A stretch of DNA of 64,000 nucleotides from Hysterangium stoloniferum (taxonomy: Eukaryota; Basidiomycota; Agaricomycetes; Hysterangiales; Hysterangiaceae): the NCBI GenBank assembly GCA_015178975.1, contig WHVD01000014.1, positions 372,001 through 436,000 on the forward strand, in the 5' to 3' direction. Made by a program: the position numbers and the translations under genes. The notes under the pieces are model-generated. The model did no database searches and was not told where the DNA came from. It saw nothing but the letters and a program-made list of their open reading frames with translations. Position 1 is the stretch's first letter, and each line of letters starts with the position of its first letter. Below are positions 10,699-21,677 of this stretch, in pieces.

Positions 10699-11150
10699 TT
10701 ATACTACAGTGAGATGGATGATTGGAAGGGTGATTAGTGAAGCAGAAGGTCATGACAGGTCAAAGAAGTATTGGAAGGAACAAGGAACAAACTAGAACTA
10801 AATGTGATGTAACAAAAGTATTCTAAAAGGTATGAGATGGCAAATAATGTTTACATGTAGAATGGATGAAGGGAGAGCATCAGAATGGAGACAGAATGGA
10901 ATCCCTAAAGGGGTAATCTACATACAACAAAACAGGTTTTGCAGTCCCGAGGCAGTGGTGCCATGTCCTGGGGGCTCCAATGTCAGGCTGCCAGAGGGTT
11001 ACAAAGGTAAGGACAGATTGTGGGGATGACAACATAAACCAAGTGTCAGGGTCCCAAGGTGGTGGCTCCATAGTATGAGGCACTGATGTCAGGTTATTAA
11101 GGTAAGACCAAGTTGTAGGGGCCCAAAAGGGTGAATATTGTAACAGATGT

Positions 11151-11290
11151 GAGGGACATGTTCCTGTTGGTAAACATACATATTCCATCTGCTTGAAGGC
11201 ACTGCCTCATTGCACCAAAGCTGATATTTATGCTCCCATCCTGGGAGTTGACATTGAACATTTGGAGTTTGGTGCTTCAATACCTCAAAA
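11151..11290. repeat. Continuation of the copy-2 duplicated flank
   Basis: Matches 32270-32370 (blocks GTTGGTAAACATA, CATCTGCTTGAA and GACATTGAACATTTGGAG). It is the part of the SCYWFAG copy-2 segment displaced from 8490 by the nested LTR insertion. Confidence 0.7.
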
Positions 11291-12872
11291 TAATGAAATC
11301 AAGTGGATCTAGCACATAATGTACATGTATATATCATTAGTGATATCTAAAATTAATTTAAATCTCCTGTGTCCATTTGTAGATGTATTTCACCCATCTG
11401 TCATTTCTAACACCACTCGCACTCATTTGTTTTGATGTGCCATCATTATGTCTCACAGTGAGCAATGAAACTATAAAACTACATATCATGTGAGGTGTGG
11501 GTATTAACGAGTGCATATAATTATTTTCCCTATGCTCAGCTGGACCTCCTCCAATGGTCCCCCTTGTGAGTTGTATATATGCAAATGAAGGCATTCTATA
11601 CCTAGCTACTCAATGACTAACTACTAGGGCCTAAAATGCCGTGATCTCCTAAAATTACCCTTAACTGATATAATGATCTAAAATATCCTTATTCAATTAC
11701 AGTGCATGCTGTGTGATATTGTTAAGGCCGTGGACTCCAAAGTGAAAATCAATTTGATATCCCTTGGGTAAAACATATTACATTTTTTTCAAATCCACCT
11801 ATAGTGAACAATAAATATACCTGACTCCACTGCTCAGACAGTTAATGGGCATTGACGCTTTCATGCCTCGAAGCCCGATGTAACGGCTTCGAGACTAGTC
11901 AGATTTAAGATGCTAACTAGAAATTGGAGTGTCTTTATAAGTATATTTTGTGTTTCCCGTGAATGATAAATCGATCCACCTTGCAAAGTTAGTATGAGAA
12001 TATATTATTTGGCAATACATGGTTTCTCTAGGTTTTTTGACTGTTTGTTTTGTAGTATGCACCTATTTACTAATCATTTTTGAGAAGATGTTGAATGAGC
12101 CATCCGGATAATGTCTATTCAATGCTGTCCACTCCGTTCGGAGTAGTACTGATCGACTATTGCAGAAACTCCCACACCAGAGTCGGAAAGAAGTCAGAAG
12201 TGGCCGCGTTCTCTGCCAGACCACCAGGATGTCAGAAAAAACCGATGCAAAACCCAATACTGTGAATAGGAAAGCTGCGGATGATTTAAAAGCACTAGGC
12301 TACACTCAAGAAGTGTCTCGTGTGTAAGGATATTTTTCTCATAGTAGAGTGTTACCGGTTGATATCAGTTTTGTGCAGAACCGTGGTCTATTTCACATAT
12401 TGTTCAGTGAGTTTGGTTGGTCCTTACATACCACTGCTGTTGGCACTGATGCATTTGTAGTGTCATTGGGTATGACGCCGTCACTAATATCGCATGCTCG
12501 ATGTATTATAATTAACGTGTTTAAAAGTAATATTGGCCGTCCGTGAGTTGCTCAGTGTGTGGGATAGTTTAAGGAATACGAATTTAATTTCGGGTAGCTT
12601 TGGTCTTTCGGGCGCAATTCAGACACAACTATGGCACTCGTCTTATTAATTCCAGCCTGCAACAATAATATGGGTACTAATAATGTTCATAATTTATGGA
12701 TTTAGCGATGACGTTTGATCCACTTCAAAGGGATTCGTTGTCGTACCTCTAGTAGTCCTCTGCCTAGCCATTTCATTGGAAAGATCTCACCAAGGTTCCC
12801 TACATCTGCAGGCCCATATTGTTAGTTCATGAATCCGCTTGAGATACCCACCTCAAATAAATCTCTTCTTAG

Positions 12873-14394
12873 GAAACCTCCAACTTCCAAATTACTGTGG
12901 GATCGCTCCAACGTCTCATCAGACGACTTGGTCAGATCCACAGGTTATTGAGATTGAGAAGAAGTTCATTAATGCGGTGTTGGTCGATGCGAACGGGACG
13001 GTTGGTGTGAAAGTGCGTTGACGTTGACGTTTTCTTTGGTTCACCTCGGAAGACTTATACATTGCTCAGGTCAACTACCTCGGTGAGCCGACCATGTTCA
13101 CTGCAACACAGTCGGTGTCGACGTACCTCGGCAAACTCAAGGACATCACCTCGCATGAAATGAAGCAACCCGTCTCGGACGTCGTCAGCCGTGCCCAGTT
13201 GGTACACCGACGTGCTGTCATCGATCCCGCTCATATAACTGGTTTAAATCCCTTCCGCGTTATCACCGACAGCACCGCCGTTGCGCTCGGATATGGTATT
13301 ACCAAGTTTGATCTTCCTATACTAGAACAGTCACCGCGACACGCCGTCTTCGTTGACATCGAATAGAACGTCTCAAGAAAATCTTGTCAGCTAATACCGA
13401 GGGAAACCTCTCTGTCGAGTCCTTCATGAACGATGTCGAAGCATCATCTAGACTTACCCGAGAGCAGATGGAGCAATTAGACCGTATTGTGGGTCCTCTT
13501 CAGCAGGCACTCCAGGATGCCGGTCTCGCCCCAGACCAAGTCGACGTGATCGAGCTAGTTGGATCAACCCGTGTCCCCACCAACGCATCCAATCCGTCTT
13601 CCCCAACAAAACGCTCTCGACGACCCTTAAACCAAGACGAAACCGTCGGCCGAGGCACGACATTCTCATGCGCCATGCTTCCTCCCGTCTTCCGTGTTGG
13701 TTGTGACTTCGCATTCCGCGACATCTGCCCGTACTCTATCACCGTCAGCCGGGAGAAATCCCAAGATGAGCCTGACGAGGATACTTCTCTGCAGGTGTAT
13801 GTCCGCGGCAATCCCATACCTTCCACGAAGATTCTCAGTTTCGGACGTAACAGGCCGTTTGACCTACAGGCGTTGTATACTCATCCTGCGGCCCTCCCGG
13901 GCGGATAAACCCCTGGGTCGCCAATCTCCACGGAGAGAGAGGGCAAAATGCATGCTTCTGATAAGCTTGTCATGGAGACAGGTGCGTCGTCAATAGCTAA
14001 GACACAATATGTAGCATTGACTTGAATAAATCGACTAGGCCCTCGAATAGTACGAGAACGAGATGCGCGGCAAACTCGACGACCGCTACGCCGCGTACGC
14101 CCAACCCGAAGAAAAAGCTACACTCCTCGCAGCGCTGGCAGACACCGAAACTGGCTGTAAACCGAAGAAGGCGAGGATGCCCCGACATCCCCATATCAAG
14201 GTACGCGGATCCTGTGTTGATGTGCGAGGAGATTGAGAAGAAGAGGGAGGAGTTGGTGTATTTCGCTACGCCGATCTTTAACAAGCGGAGGCCGGTGCCG
14301 AAAGTGGAGACGTGGGGAGAGCGCGAAGCCTGAGGGGAATGAGAGTGGGAATGGCGAGGCGAAAGAAGATCCGCCAGAGACGGATGTAGACTAA
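12873..14394 (+). pseudogene. Hsp110 (Sse1-type) fragment A, decayed
   Basis: Recognised as the Hsp110/Sse1 branch of the Hsp70 superfamily, cytosolic nucleotide-exchange partners of Hsp70. Visible blocks in order: ETSNF with RLIRR after an acceptor at 12872; FINAVLVDANGTVGVKV (to 13015), an intron of about 57 nt, TYLGKLKDITSHEMKQPVSD, ITDSTAVALGYGITKFDLP, then the substrate-domain linker SANTEGNLSVESFMNDVEA and LQQALQDAGLAPDQVDVIEL. A C-terminal block (RGKLDDRYAAYAQPEEKATL) lies at 14062-14125 in another frame. The N-terminal ATP-binding start (MSVVGID-like) is absent. Compared with unit B, a stretch of about 200 bp after FVDIE is missing, so this copy is both truncated and rearranged. Not a working chaperone gene. 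Confidence 0.8.
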
Positions 14395-15014
14395 ATTTGG
14401 GGATTAGCCATTTTTTTCTTCTTGATGCTTTTTCGCTCTTTCTTGTATAATAAAATCGTATATTCGATATGTTTGTGCGGATACTAATTGAGACAAAATA
14501 GTCAGGAAGATAGGAACGTCAGTAAATGCAGTTTATAAGTGCAGATCTTATGAATAAAATCAAAGATGTGATAGGAAGCTTAATTGTGTAAGAGCAGGTC
14601 AGATTATGAACATGCTTAGAAGCTTAGTTATGCTCAAAAGTCGAAATGCTTATATGTATATACGTATTTTCGATTGAGTGGTTTGTCGATCTGTCCTTTG
14701 AGGTCATCATATAGCCCAAATTTGGCGTATATCGTAGGCTCCCGTTAGTCAAGTAATAGATCTTGTGGTCAATGCGCGTGGCTTGAGTCGCTTACACACA
14801 AGTCAGACCCCGCCCAGTTCGAATCCCAGTGCGTTCTTTTCATATACCTTGGACCTTTTCCCTTGGAAATCAACAAAAACCTTAGAGACCCGTCTCGATC
14901 ATAATAAGGGTGATTGTAGTCAATGTATAGCGGCACTGTCATGTCAGCGATTGACCGCTATTAGCGAAGCTCAGAAGAATTTCCCCGACCAATTTGGCCT
15001 GGCGGTGTCTAGGC

Positions 15015-15437
15015 TGTGTGTATCACCCACCTGCGCATCTTCTATTTGCAACCTAATTAGCTTTCCGCATAGCTCTGAACTCCGACTGATTAGAATGCAT
15101 AACCTATTTTGCCGCAGCTAGACGAGTCAGACACCTTCGCCTAATTTGCGCTTTTTGCCCATGAAATGATTGGAAAGTAAAGCCCAGGAATGAAATGGTG
15201 GCAGGTGGGCAACAGCAGGGAGACGCATTATGTCAGCTATGTACAGTTGTGTATGAGACAATTAGAAATTTGGGAGCATTGGAAGCGAAGGTGTCTGGCT
15301 CGTCTAGCTACCGGGAAGTGCAAGACCATCCAGCAGGCTGCGCAAAATAGTTTATGCATTCTAATCGTCGGAGTTCAGGGGGCTGGCTATGCGATAAGGT
15401 AATTAGGTTGCCAACAGAAGGTACACAGGTGGCACTA
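15015..15437. mobile_element. Foldback element with ~130-bp inverted arms, in unit A only
   Basis: The left arm (about 15015-15143) and right arm (about 15282-15437) are imperfect reverse complements. Shared blocks include GCAACCTAATTA, CTGAACTCCGAC, GATTAGAATGCATAA and GAGTCAGACACCTTCGCC versus its complement. The loop is about 140 bp and has no open frame of note. At the corresponding point of unit B (about 23740-23760) there is no such sequence, so this is an insertion after the duplication or a loss from B. Class: foldback or MITE-like DNA element; target duplication not clear. Confidence 0.65.
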
Positions 15438-15697
15438 CCCTCGGAGGACACCGGAGTCGGAGCTGACCGAACTCTCAAACCCCAGTAATTCTTTTGGCAT
15501 CGGGAAGAGAAGTCTGGGAGCGTTTCGAGCACCCGAGAGCTTTTGGCTATAAGTTGAACTCAATGGTTCCCACACTCCCCTCATAAAAATCCAAAAAGCC
15601 TGATGAACTTGATAAACGGTAAGGGGGGCTGGATAGGCCTGGTTATATATTGACGTGTGTTTTTCGCGTGGGTGCGTATAGCCAGTGGTCCCTTTCC

Positions 15698-15704
15698 TAT
15701 ATAG
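15698..15704 (+). promoter_or_regulatory. TATA box of membrane-protein gene A
   Basis: TATATAG 36-42 bp before the ATG at 15740. The same box with the same spacing stands before gene B (24070). The spacing implies a very short 5' leader. Confidence 0.55.
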
Positions 15705-15739
15705 GGGCAAGGCTCTTTAGTTATTCTCTTGTCAACGCC

Positions 15740-17427
15740 ATGAGCACTTACTCTATACCGTTGGAGCCCCTCCCGCGCAGTGAACGAACCGCACAATCCA
15801 GCGTAGGTCTGAACAATTTACTTCACATTATCTCCGATGTATCTGCTGACTGTGCATACTTGGGGTTTTAGCCGACTACCAAGTTACTACCCAAGGGGGT
15901 GACCCAGGACCTCCAAAATCGAGCCCCGGTTGGAACCCTTTTGGTCTAATAGTCATATGTGGATGGATCGGCTACATTGTAATGAATATTGCTTTATTCG
16001 AGCTGGCAGTCCGAACCCAAAGCGAGGTGGTCGACACTGTAGCGAACGTATTTCACACTTGGTTCTCCCAATTTCACGGGATGGTTACTACTTTATACCT
16101 CGTACGAGTCTGTGCTTCCGCGTTTCAGGGGAACAGAGCAGCTCAGTGTACCTGGGGTGAGCTCTTCTGGCTGACTGACCAGACGTGGTCTAAGCCCTTC
16201 CAACTCGTACGTAATGGGAAAACCATTATCAAAACGGGGGTTTCCTCAATGTTCGTCGCGTTTGCATTCACGTCCATGGTTGCACTTGTCACGCCATCAA
16301 TCTTTTCGCGTGCTTATCCTCTAGGTTTATTGTCCTCCCAAGACATCTCACCAACATTTTCTACACAGGCGATCCTTGATGTGGACCGGGACACAGAGAT
16401 AAGCACGGGGCTTGGTTCATGGGGCACCGGTCTATCAATATTTGATACCTACGAGTTCCGTACATATGCTGCGGACGAGACGCCACAAGGAGACCTCAGT
16501 GACTTCTTTTTTTCCGATGATATCGGAGAGGACGATGATTTTCGGTCAGGATTGCGACTTCAGGGGGGCTGCGTGTCGTTGCCCGATGGCCCTTCAACGA
16601 CTGTTGAGCAAAATACCACTCCCTTCTCAACGTTCTGCGACAACCATCTTCCTTCCCAACAGGAGCGAAGGGAGAATATCCATGTCTCTTTTGGGACTGC
16701 AAACATCACGTTTAGTTATTGCACATACCCATCGGCCCTTACAGTTCCCTCCGGTCCTGACTCTGACGCCACAGCTTATATCTTCATTCGATCCAACAAC
16801 GGAACTACTAACAACGCCACCGGTATGATCATGTGTCAGTCGATTTTCTCGCTCGGCAGTGCGGATTTATTTGGAGTGGATATGACGTATAGTTCATTTG
16901 AAAGGAATGTCCCCTATAATCCGACGGCACAGGGGGCCGGGATTGCCGACCCTCTTTCCGCTGTACTTGCAGGCATAGCCAATACGAGCGTGGTGAATGA
17001 CACCTTTGAGAGCCGTTCAATGCTGATACGGCAACTAGGATATAATGGCACCCTCGGCAAAGACAACAGCCTGGAATTTACTCAGCCGACTCTAGACATT
17101 TTCGCAGACCGAATATGGCTCGGTGTTGCACACATGACGGCGGGAATTGGTTTACTATCCACTGTACCAGGTCCTAAGACAGCTTCTGTACTCATTCGAG
17201 TGCGCCGGCTTCCATTCCTTATTGGGTCAATTGCATTGTTTTCCTCGTGGTTATGTGGGTTGATATATGTTTCCATTCGGGGTTTTCGTCGCTGTACCCA
17301 TCCCACATTAGGAAATTATACTACGGCGGTTCATTTGCAGGAGGTCTATGCTCCCTTGAACCACAAGCTTGATTTTATTTCGGGGGAAGGTTGGCGGGAA
17401 ACAAAAGTAGGCGAGAGCCGTAGTTAG
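15740..17427 (+). CDS. Multi-pass membrane glycoprotein A, function unknown (540 aa)
   Basis: I do not recognise the function. Model: exon 1 15740-15806, intron 15807-15871, exon 2 15872-17427. The intron donor must be GTCTGA, not the better-looking GTAGGT four bases upstream, because only GTCTGA keeps the frame; the same is true in gene B. The protein has a hydrophilic N-terminus and a first membrane segment around GLIVICGWIGYIVMNIAL. A second hydrophobic stretch is SSMFVAFAFTSMVALV, followed by a long region of about 270 residues with several N-glycosylation sequons (NTT, NIT, NNGT, NTS, NDT, NGT) and Cys residues. A last segment, FLIGSIALFSSWLCGLIYV, precedes a short basic tail. This suggests a large lumenal or extracellular domain held by flanking helices. 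It is a close paralogue of 24112-25828. Both frames are intact although the neighbouring Hsp110 copies have decayed, so the gene is probably functional. Confidence 0.8.
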
Positions 17428-18047
17428 GTACACTTCAGTCTGCTATCTCCCGCATACTCAAGTAGTTATTATTAGTATTTGTTTAGTTGTCTTAGACAAT
17501 GCTCAATCACCCTACCAATCCTTTGTTCTCTTTGTTCCCTCTCCTTTTGTCTATGATCTATTGTTCTATTTCCCATATATACTACATATCATCTTTTATA
17601 TCGTCTCGTCTTAATTCCTTACCCGATAGTCTTCAAAGGCTTCGAGTTCCATTTATTTTGCACCCACCCTTCCGTTTTCCCTAATCATACTTCTCTTCTT
17701 ACACCTCTTGTATCTCGCTTCCGCCAGCTTGAGCACGGCCCGATCAATTTCTGGTCGCACAAAAGAGCGGTGGCGACGCAATATAATTCTTTTGCTTGCC
17801 CAGACTCACGAACGAACAATAAGAGACTTTGCCCAGGGGCCATTGACCCAAATTCCTGGAACTTGTTTTATGGAGATACCTTGATTGATGTTGATTTTAA
17901 AGCTGCGATTGAATGAATGGTGGTCAGCGTCATGAAATACATTAGTCATCAAACTGATACATTTTCATGTAGAGTTTCAGTGTGAACGCACTATATTTCA
18001 TATGTCCTCCTGTTACACTGTTAGATCGTGTAATGCTAGCACCCCAG
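17428..18047. other. 3' flank of gene A, no gene seen
   Basis: The first ~50 bp and the segment 17835-18047 match the 3' flank of gene B (25829-26144). A T/C-rich stretch at 17500-17720 has no counterpart there. No coding signal. Confidence 0.45.
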
Positions 18048-18374
18048 GGGCAGGTGGTGTAGTTGGTAACACACTTTCCTTTAGTTTATATACAAAGAGT
18101 GCACGCGAAGTTTAAGTAGACAAAGTAATGCTTTGGGTTTATTAGTTGTTGTGAGATACAACAACTGAGGTATATATATATACAATACAGCTCCAAGATA
18201 TATGTCATGCTATGTATATGAGATAATTGGAGCGAATGACGAAATGAGCATGAATGGTAATACCTGTTTATACAACCTGTTTTGGTAATCGATTCGGAAT
18301 ACGCGCAGGCTTGCAATTCCAACACTTGCTTGCTACATATGTAGAATCACTGGGTTCAATTCCCAGTCTGGCCA
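18048..18374 (+). pseudogene. tRNA-like sequence A, interrupted
   Basis: The 5' half (GGTGTAGTTGGTAACAC, D-arm region with A-box features) and the 3' half (CTGGGTTCAATTCCCAG, a perfect T-arm, then TCTGGCCA) match the uninterrupted tRNA-like sequence at 26145-26216. A 248-bp insertion separates them in the anticodon arm. The acceptor stem no longer pairs fully. It cannot be a working tRNA. Confidence 0.6.
18073..18320. mobile_element. 248-bp insertion in the tRNA-like sequence, TSD AACAC
   Basis: Absent from the matching sequence at 26145-26216. It is flanked by AACAC at 18068-18072 and 18321-18325, a 5-bp duplication. No TG...CA ends and no clear inverted repeats; a TA run lies near 18171-18182. 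The class is unknown. Confidence 0.5.
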
Positions 18375-18555
18375 TTCACCCCCCTCACCCCACCAACATG
18401 CACTACTTCATTAATCACATGCATCAGCCCTTCAATATCAACTTTTCTTAGATATGCCTTACCGGCATTTGGAGATGGTGCGTTTTTTCCAAATAATATT
18501 TAGGCAAGGGAAGTATTTTTTTCAATATTATACGACACGACAATCAACATTGAAA

Positions 18556-19185
18556 GGGATGTGGACTAAATTTGGGGGTTAAACTTTTTATTTTTTCTTG
18601 ACGCTTTTCACTCTTTCTTGTACATATAGTAAAATCGTATATTTGATATACTTGTGCATATATTAACTGAGAAAAAATCTTCAGGAAGATAGGAGCGTCA
18701 GTAAATACACTTTACAAGTGCAGATCTTATCCATTGAATCAGGAATGTGATAGGAAGTGTAGTTGTGCGTAAGAGCAAGTCAGATTATGAACATGCTTAG
18801 AAGCTTAGTTATGATCAAAAGTCGAAATGGTTATATGCATATACATAATTTTCGATTCGATTGAATGGTTTGTCGATCTGTCCTGTGAAGTCATCATATA
18901 GTCCCAATCTGGTGTGCTTTCAAAGCATAGTCTAGTAATAGATCTAGTCAAAACGCGGCTTGATTCGTCCACGCACAAGTCAGACCCGGGTTCGAATCTC
19001 GGTGGGGGTTGTACATTTTCCGTCGGACATAAAGATATTAAAGACCTGTCTCGACCACAATGAAAGAGATTGTAATCAATGTATAGAGGTGTTATCAAGT
19101 CGGCGGCCGACTCAATTCGAGACTTTGCGTAGATGACTCGAGTCGTGCGTGATAAGAGATCTATTAGTTGACTGTACCATACCAA
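18556..19185 (+). repeat. Extra copy of the Hsp110 3' flank
   Basis: Matches 14380-14960 in unit A and partly 23420-23690 and 26397-26590 (blocks ACTAAATTTGGGG, CGCTCTTTCTTGTA-like, TCAGGAAGATAGG, AAAGTCGAAATG). A tRNA-like B-box (GGTTCGAATC) at 18990-18999 is also present near 14818 and, weaker, near 23658. It shows that the duplicated unit boundary falls in or near the Hsp110 3' end. Confidence 0.7.
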
Positions 19186-19905
19186 GGAAACATATGATGC
19201 ATTTTCAATTTGGGCTCTGCGATGATTTCAATGACACATGAGCGCACATTGACAAAATATTCTATGTTCTTCCTTTTGACCTGAATGATTCTTAATCGAA
19301 AATATATCCAATGATTTTGGGTTTTGATCTTAACTAAACAACTTGAATGTCCACGGACGTCACTGGACTCCCCTGGTTTGTCATACATTTAGCATTAAAC
19401 TTTGGCATAATCAGATAACCGTAGCGGTGAAATAACTCAAGAGCCTCAGATCACGGTGCCTGTTTTCCAGATGAACCAAAATTTCGTCTTCTCATAGCCA
19501 ACGCTGGCCTTGTGATCACTGTGGTCGGCCATGGAATTCAATGCACGTGGCATGCGCTCAGTACGGTACGACATCGAACTTCAATAATCGGTAAGAAGAT
19601 AGTCGATTCTAGTCAATCAGAGTCAAGATATCTGGGTAAAGTTGACTAATCGAGGGATCTTGTCAAAATTCCACTTAATACGATTGTGCATACGCGAGTC
19701 ATTTGTGTAGTTGACAATAGATATTTCAAAGGCTCTGCCTCAGGCGTAAGGTAAAAAAATTCGCATTTATTTCTTCACTAACACGTACCACATCCTCACA
19801 ATAACTTTACTTAACATGTTCGCAGACTCAAATTCCCCCGGTCCTCTTGGGAGACGTGTCCTCACAGGGTTGGACACGCAAACAGGAAAAGCAAAAGTTT
19901 TATAT
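19186..19905. other. No gene seen
   Basis: Spacer between units A and B. Nothing recognisable; no repeat shared with the rest of the window was found by eye. Confidence 0.4.
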
Positions 19906-19955
19906 GATGTATTCTATACTTAGCTACTAGATAACTAACTACTAAGACCTAGAAC

Positions 19956-20431
19956 TGTTAGAATATGTAGTTCGAAATCCTATTCATAATAGTATTAAAA
20001 ATAGTATGAGTTGACTCTATTGCAATACACAATATACAAGGGTTTAATAAGCTTGTAATAAAAGTACTTTGTGTCTCAATATCTTGTGTCAGTTAGTGTA
20101 GCACCTCCTGACAATATAGGTTGGATGCTCTGGGAGGTGTATAGTGGTTCTGACACACATTAACCTCCAAATGCATGGTCCACAATTAGCATCTTCATAT
20201 GAAAAGTTGCAATAATTGGTGGACTCCCCCTATAAAAAGGTGTGTTTCATCATCAAATTTAACAAATAGTCCTTATCCATGTCTGTGACTCTGTCCAACA
20301 TACAGTTGTCTGAGTTCAGTTACTTCTGGTAACCAGTATGTGTCCGCATCCAAGTGGTGGTCTATTTGTCCACTAGGGTCACTATTATGTGCCCTGATTC
20401 CTCCCTCTATTCTATCATTCTAAAAAAAACA
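19956..20431. mobile_element. LTR-like insertion present in unit B, absent from A
   Basis: Unit A reads straight through the matching point (11636-11641, CCTAAAATGCCGTGATC). Unit B has about 476 extra bases that begin TGTTAGAATATG and end with an A-run and ACA. The ends and size fit a solo LTR of a Copia-like element. Its minus strand contains the R1 repeat also found at 6944 and 38349. A clean 5-bp target duplication is not visible. It is younger than the duplication, or was lost from A. Confidence 0.6.
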
Positions 20432-21677
20432 CTGTGATCTCCTAAAATTACCTCTAACTGATATAGTGATCTAAATATCCTTATTCAATTACAGTGCATG
20501 CTGTGTGATATTGTTAAGGCCATAGGCTCCAAAATAAAAATCAATTTGACATCCCTTAAGTGTTAGAATAGTTCTTATATATACAACTTATTACATTTTT
20601 TAAAATCCATCTATATTGAACAATAAATATACCTGAGCCCACTGCTCGGACAGTAAATGAGCATTCCGCTTTCATGCCTCGAAGCTCGATGTAACGGCCT
20701 CGGGACTAGTCTGATTTAAGATGCTAACTAGCAATAGATTATGGGATGTCCCTATAAGCATATTTTGTGTTTCCCGTGAATGATAAATCGATCCACCGTG
20801 CAAAGTTAGTATAAGAATATATTATTCGGCAATACATGGTTTCTCTAGGTTTTTTGACTGTTTGTTTTGTAGTATGCACCTATTTACTACCCATTTTTGA
20901 GAAGATGTTGAATGAGCCATCCGGATAATGTCTATTCAATGCCGTCCAGTCCGTTCGGAGTAGCACTGATCGACTATTGCAGAAACTCCCACACCAGAGT
21001 CGGAAAGAAGTCAGAAGTGGCCGCGTTCTCTGCCAGACCACCAGGCTGTCAGAAGAAACCGATGCAAAACCAATACTGTGAATAGGAAAGCTGCGGATGA
21101 TTTAAAAGATCTGGGCTACACTCAAGAACTGTCTCGTGTAAGGATATTTTTCTCACAGTAGAGTGTTACCGGTTGATATCACTTTTGTGCAGAACCGTGG
21201 TCTATTTCACATATTGTTCAGTGAGTATGGCTGCTCCGTACATACCACTGCTGTTGGTACTAATGCATCTGTAGTGCCATTGGGTATGACGCCGTCACTA
21301 ATATCGCATGCTCGATTTATCATAATTAACGTGTTTTAAAGCAATATTGGCCGTCCGTGAGTTGCGCAGTGTGTGGGATAGTTTAAGGAATACAAATTTA
21401 ACTTCGGGTAGCTTTGGTCTTTCGGACGCAATTCTGACACAACTATGGCACTAGTCTTATTAATTCCAGCCGGAATATGGGTACTAATAATGTCCACAAT
21501 TTATGGATTTAGTGATGACGTTTGGTCCACTTCAAAGGCATTCGTTGTCATACCTCTAGTAGTCTTCTGTATAGCCATTTCATTGAGAAAGATCTCGCCA
21601 AGGTTCCCTGTAGGCCCATATTGTTAGTTCATAAATCCGCTTCTTGAGATACTCACCTCAAATAAATCTCTTCCTAG

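Larger units (their letters stand above)
8496..11145 (-). mobile_element. Oldest solo LTR of the nest (outer element)
   Basis: Starts TGTTAAGATC at 8496 and ends ATTGTAACA at 11145. It is flanked by AATGT (8491-8495) and GATGT (11146-11150), a 5-bp target duplication with one mismatch. The uninterrupted site is visible in the related sequence near 32250 (GGACGTGAGG), which supports insertion exactly here. Its own sequence (about 8496-8792, 9662-9700 and 10704-11145) is roughly 780 bp once younger insertions are set aside. It shares the block CTTGGCTTCAACATATGTG with the left end of the other minus-oriented LTRs. Strongly diverged, so old. LTR retrotransposon fossil, no coding part. Confidence 0.65.
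11583..18540 (+). repeat. Tandem segmental duplication, unit A
   Basis: From about 11583 (GCATTCTATACCTAGCTACT) the sequence parallels 19906 onward, and the similarity continues in the same order: non-coding block, Hsp110 fragment, 3' flank, membrane-protein gene, tRNA-like sequence. Unit A is about 7 kb. Differences from unit B include a foldback insertion at 15015-15437, an extra ~300 bp after 14290, an insert at 18073-18320 and the lack of the LTR at 19956. Unit A is followed at 18556 by a further copy of the Hsp110 3' flank, so the array has at least two full and two partial units. Confidence 0.85.

Noticed and set aside
14765-19030. tRNA genes at about 14790, 18980 and 23640 (B-box-like TTCGAATC)
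   Set aside because: Only the T-arm region is tRNA-like; acceptor and D-arms do not pair in any of the three copies, so they are treated as part of the duplicated flank.
18890-19100. CRISPR-like or other prokaryotic features
   Set aside because: No regular repeat-spacer pattern anywhere in the window; gene structure is eukaryotic.
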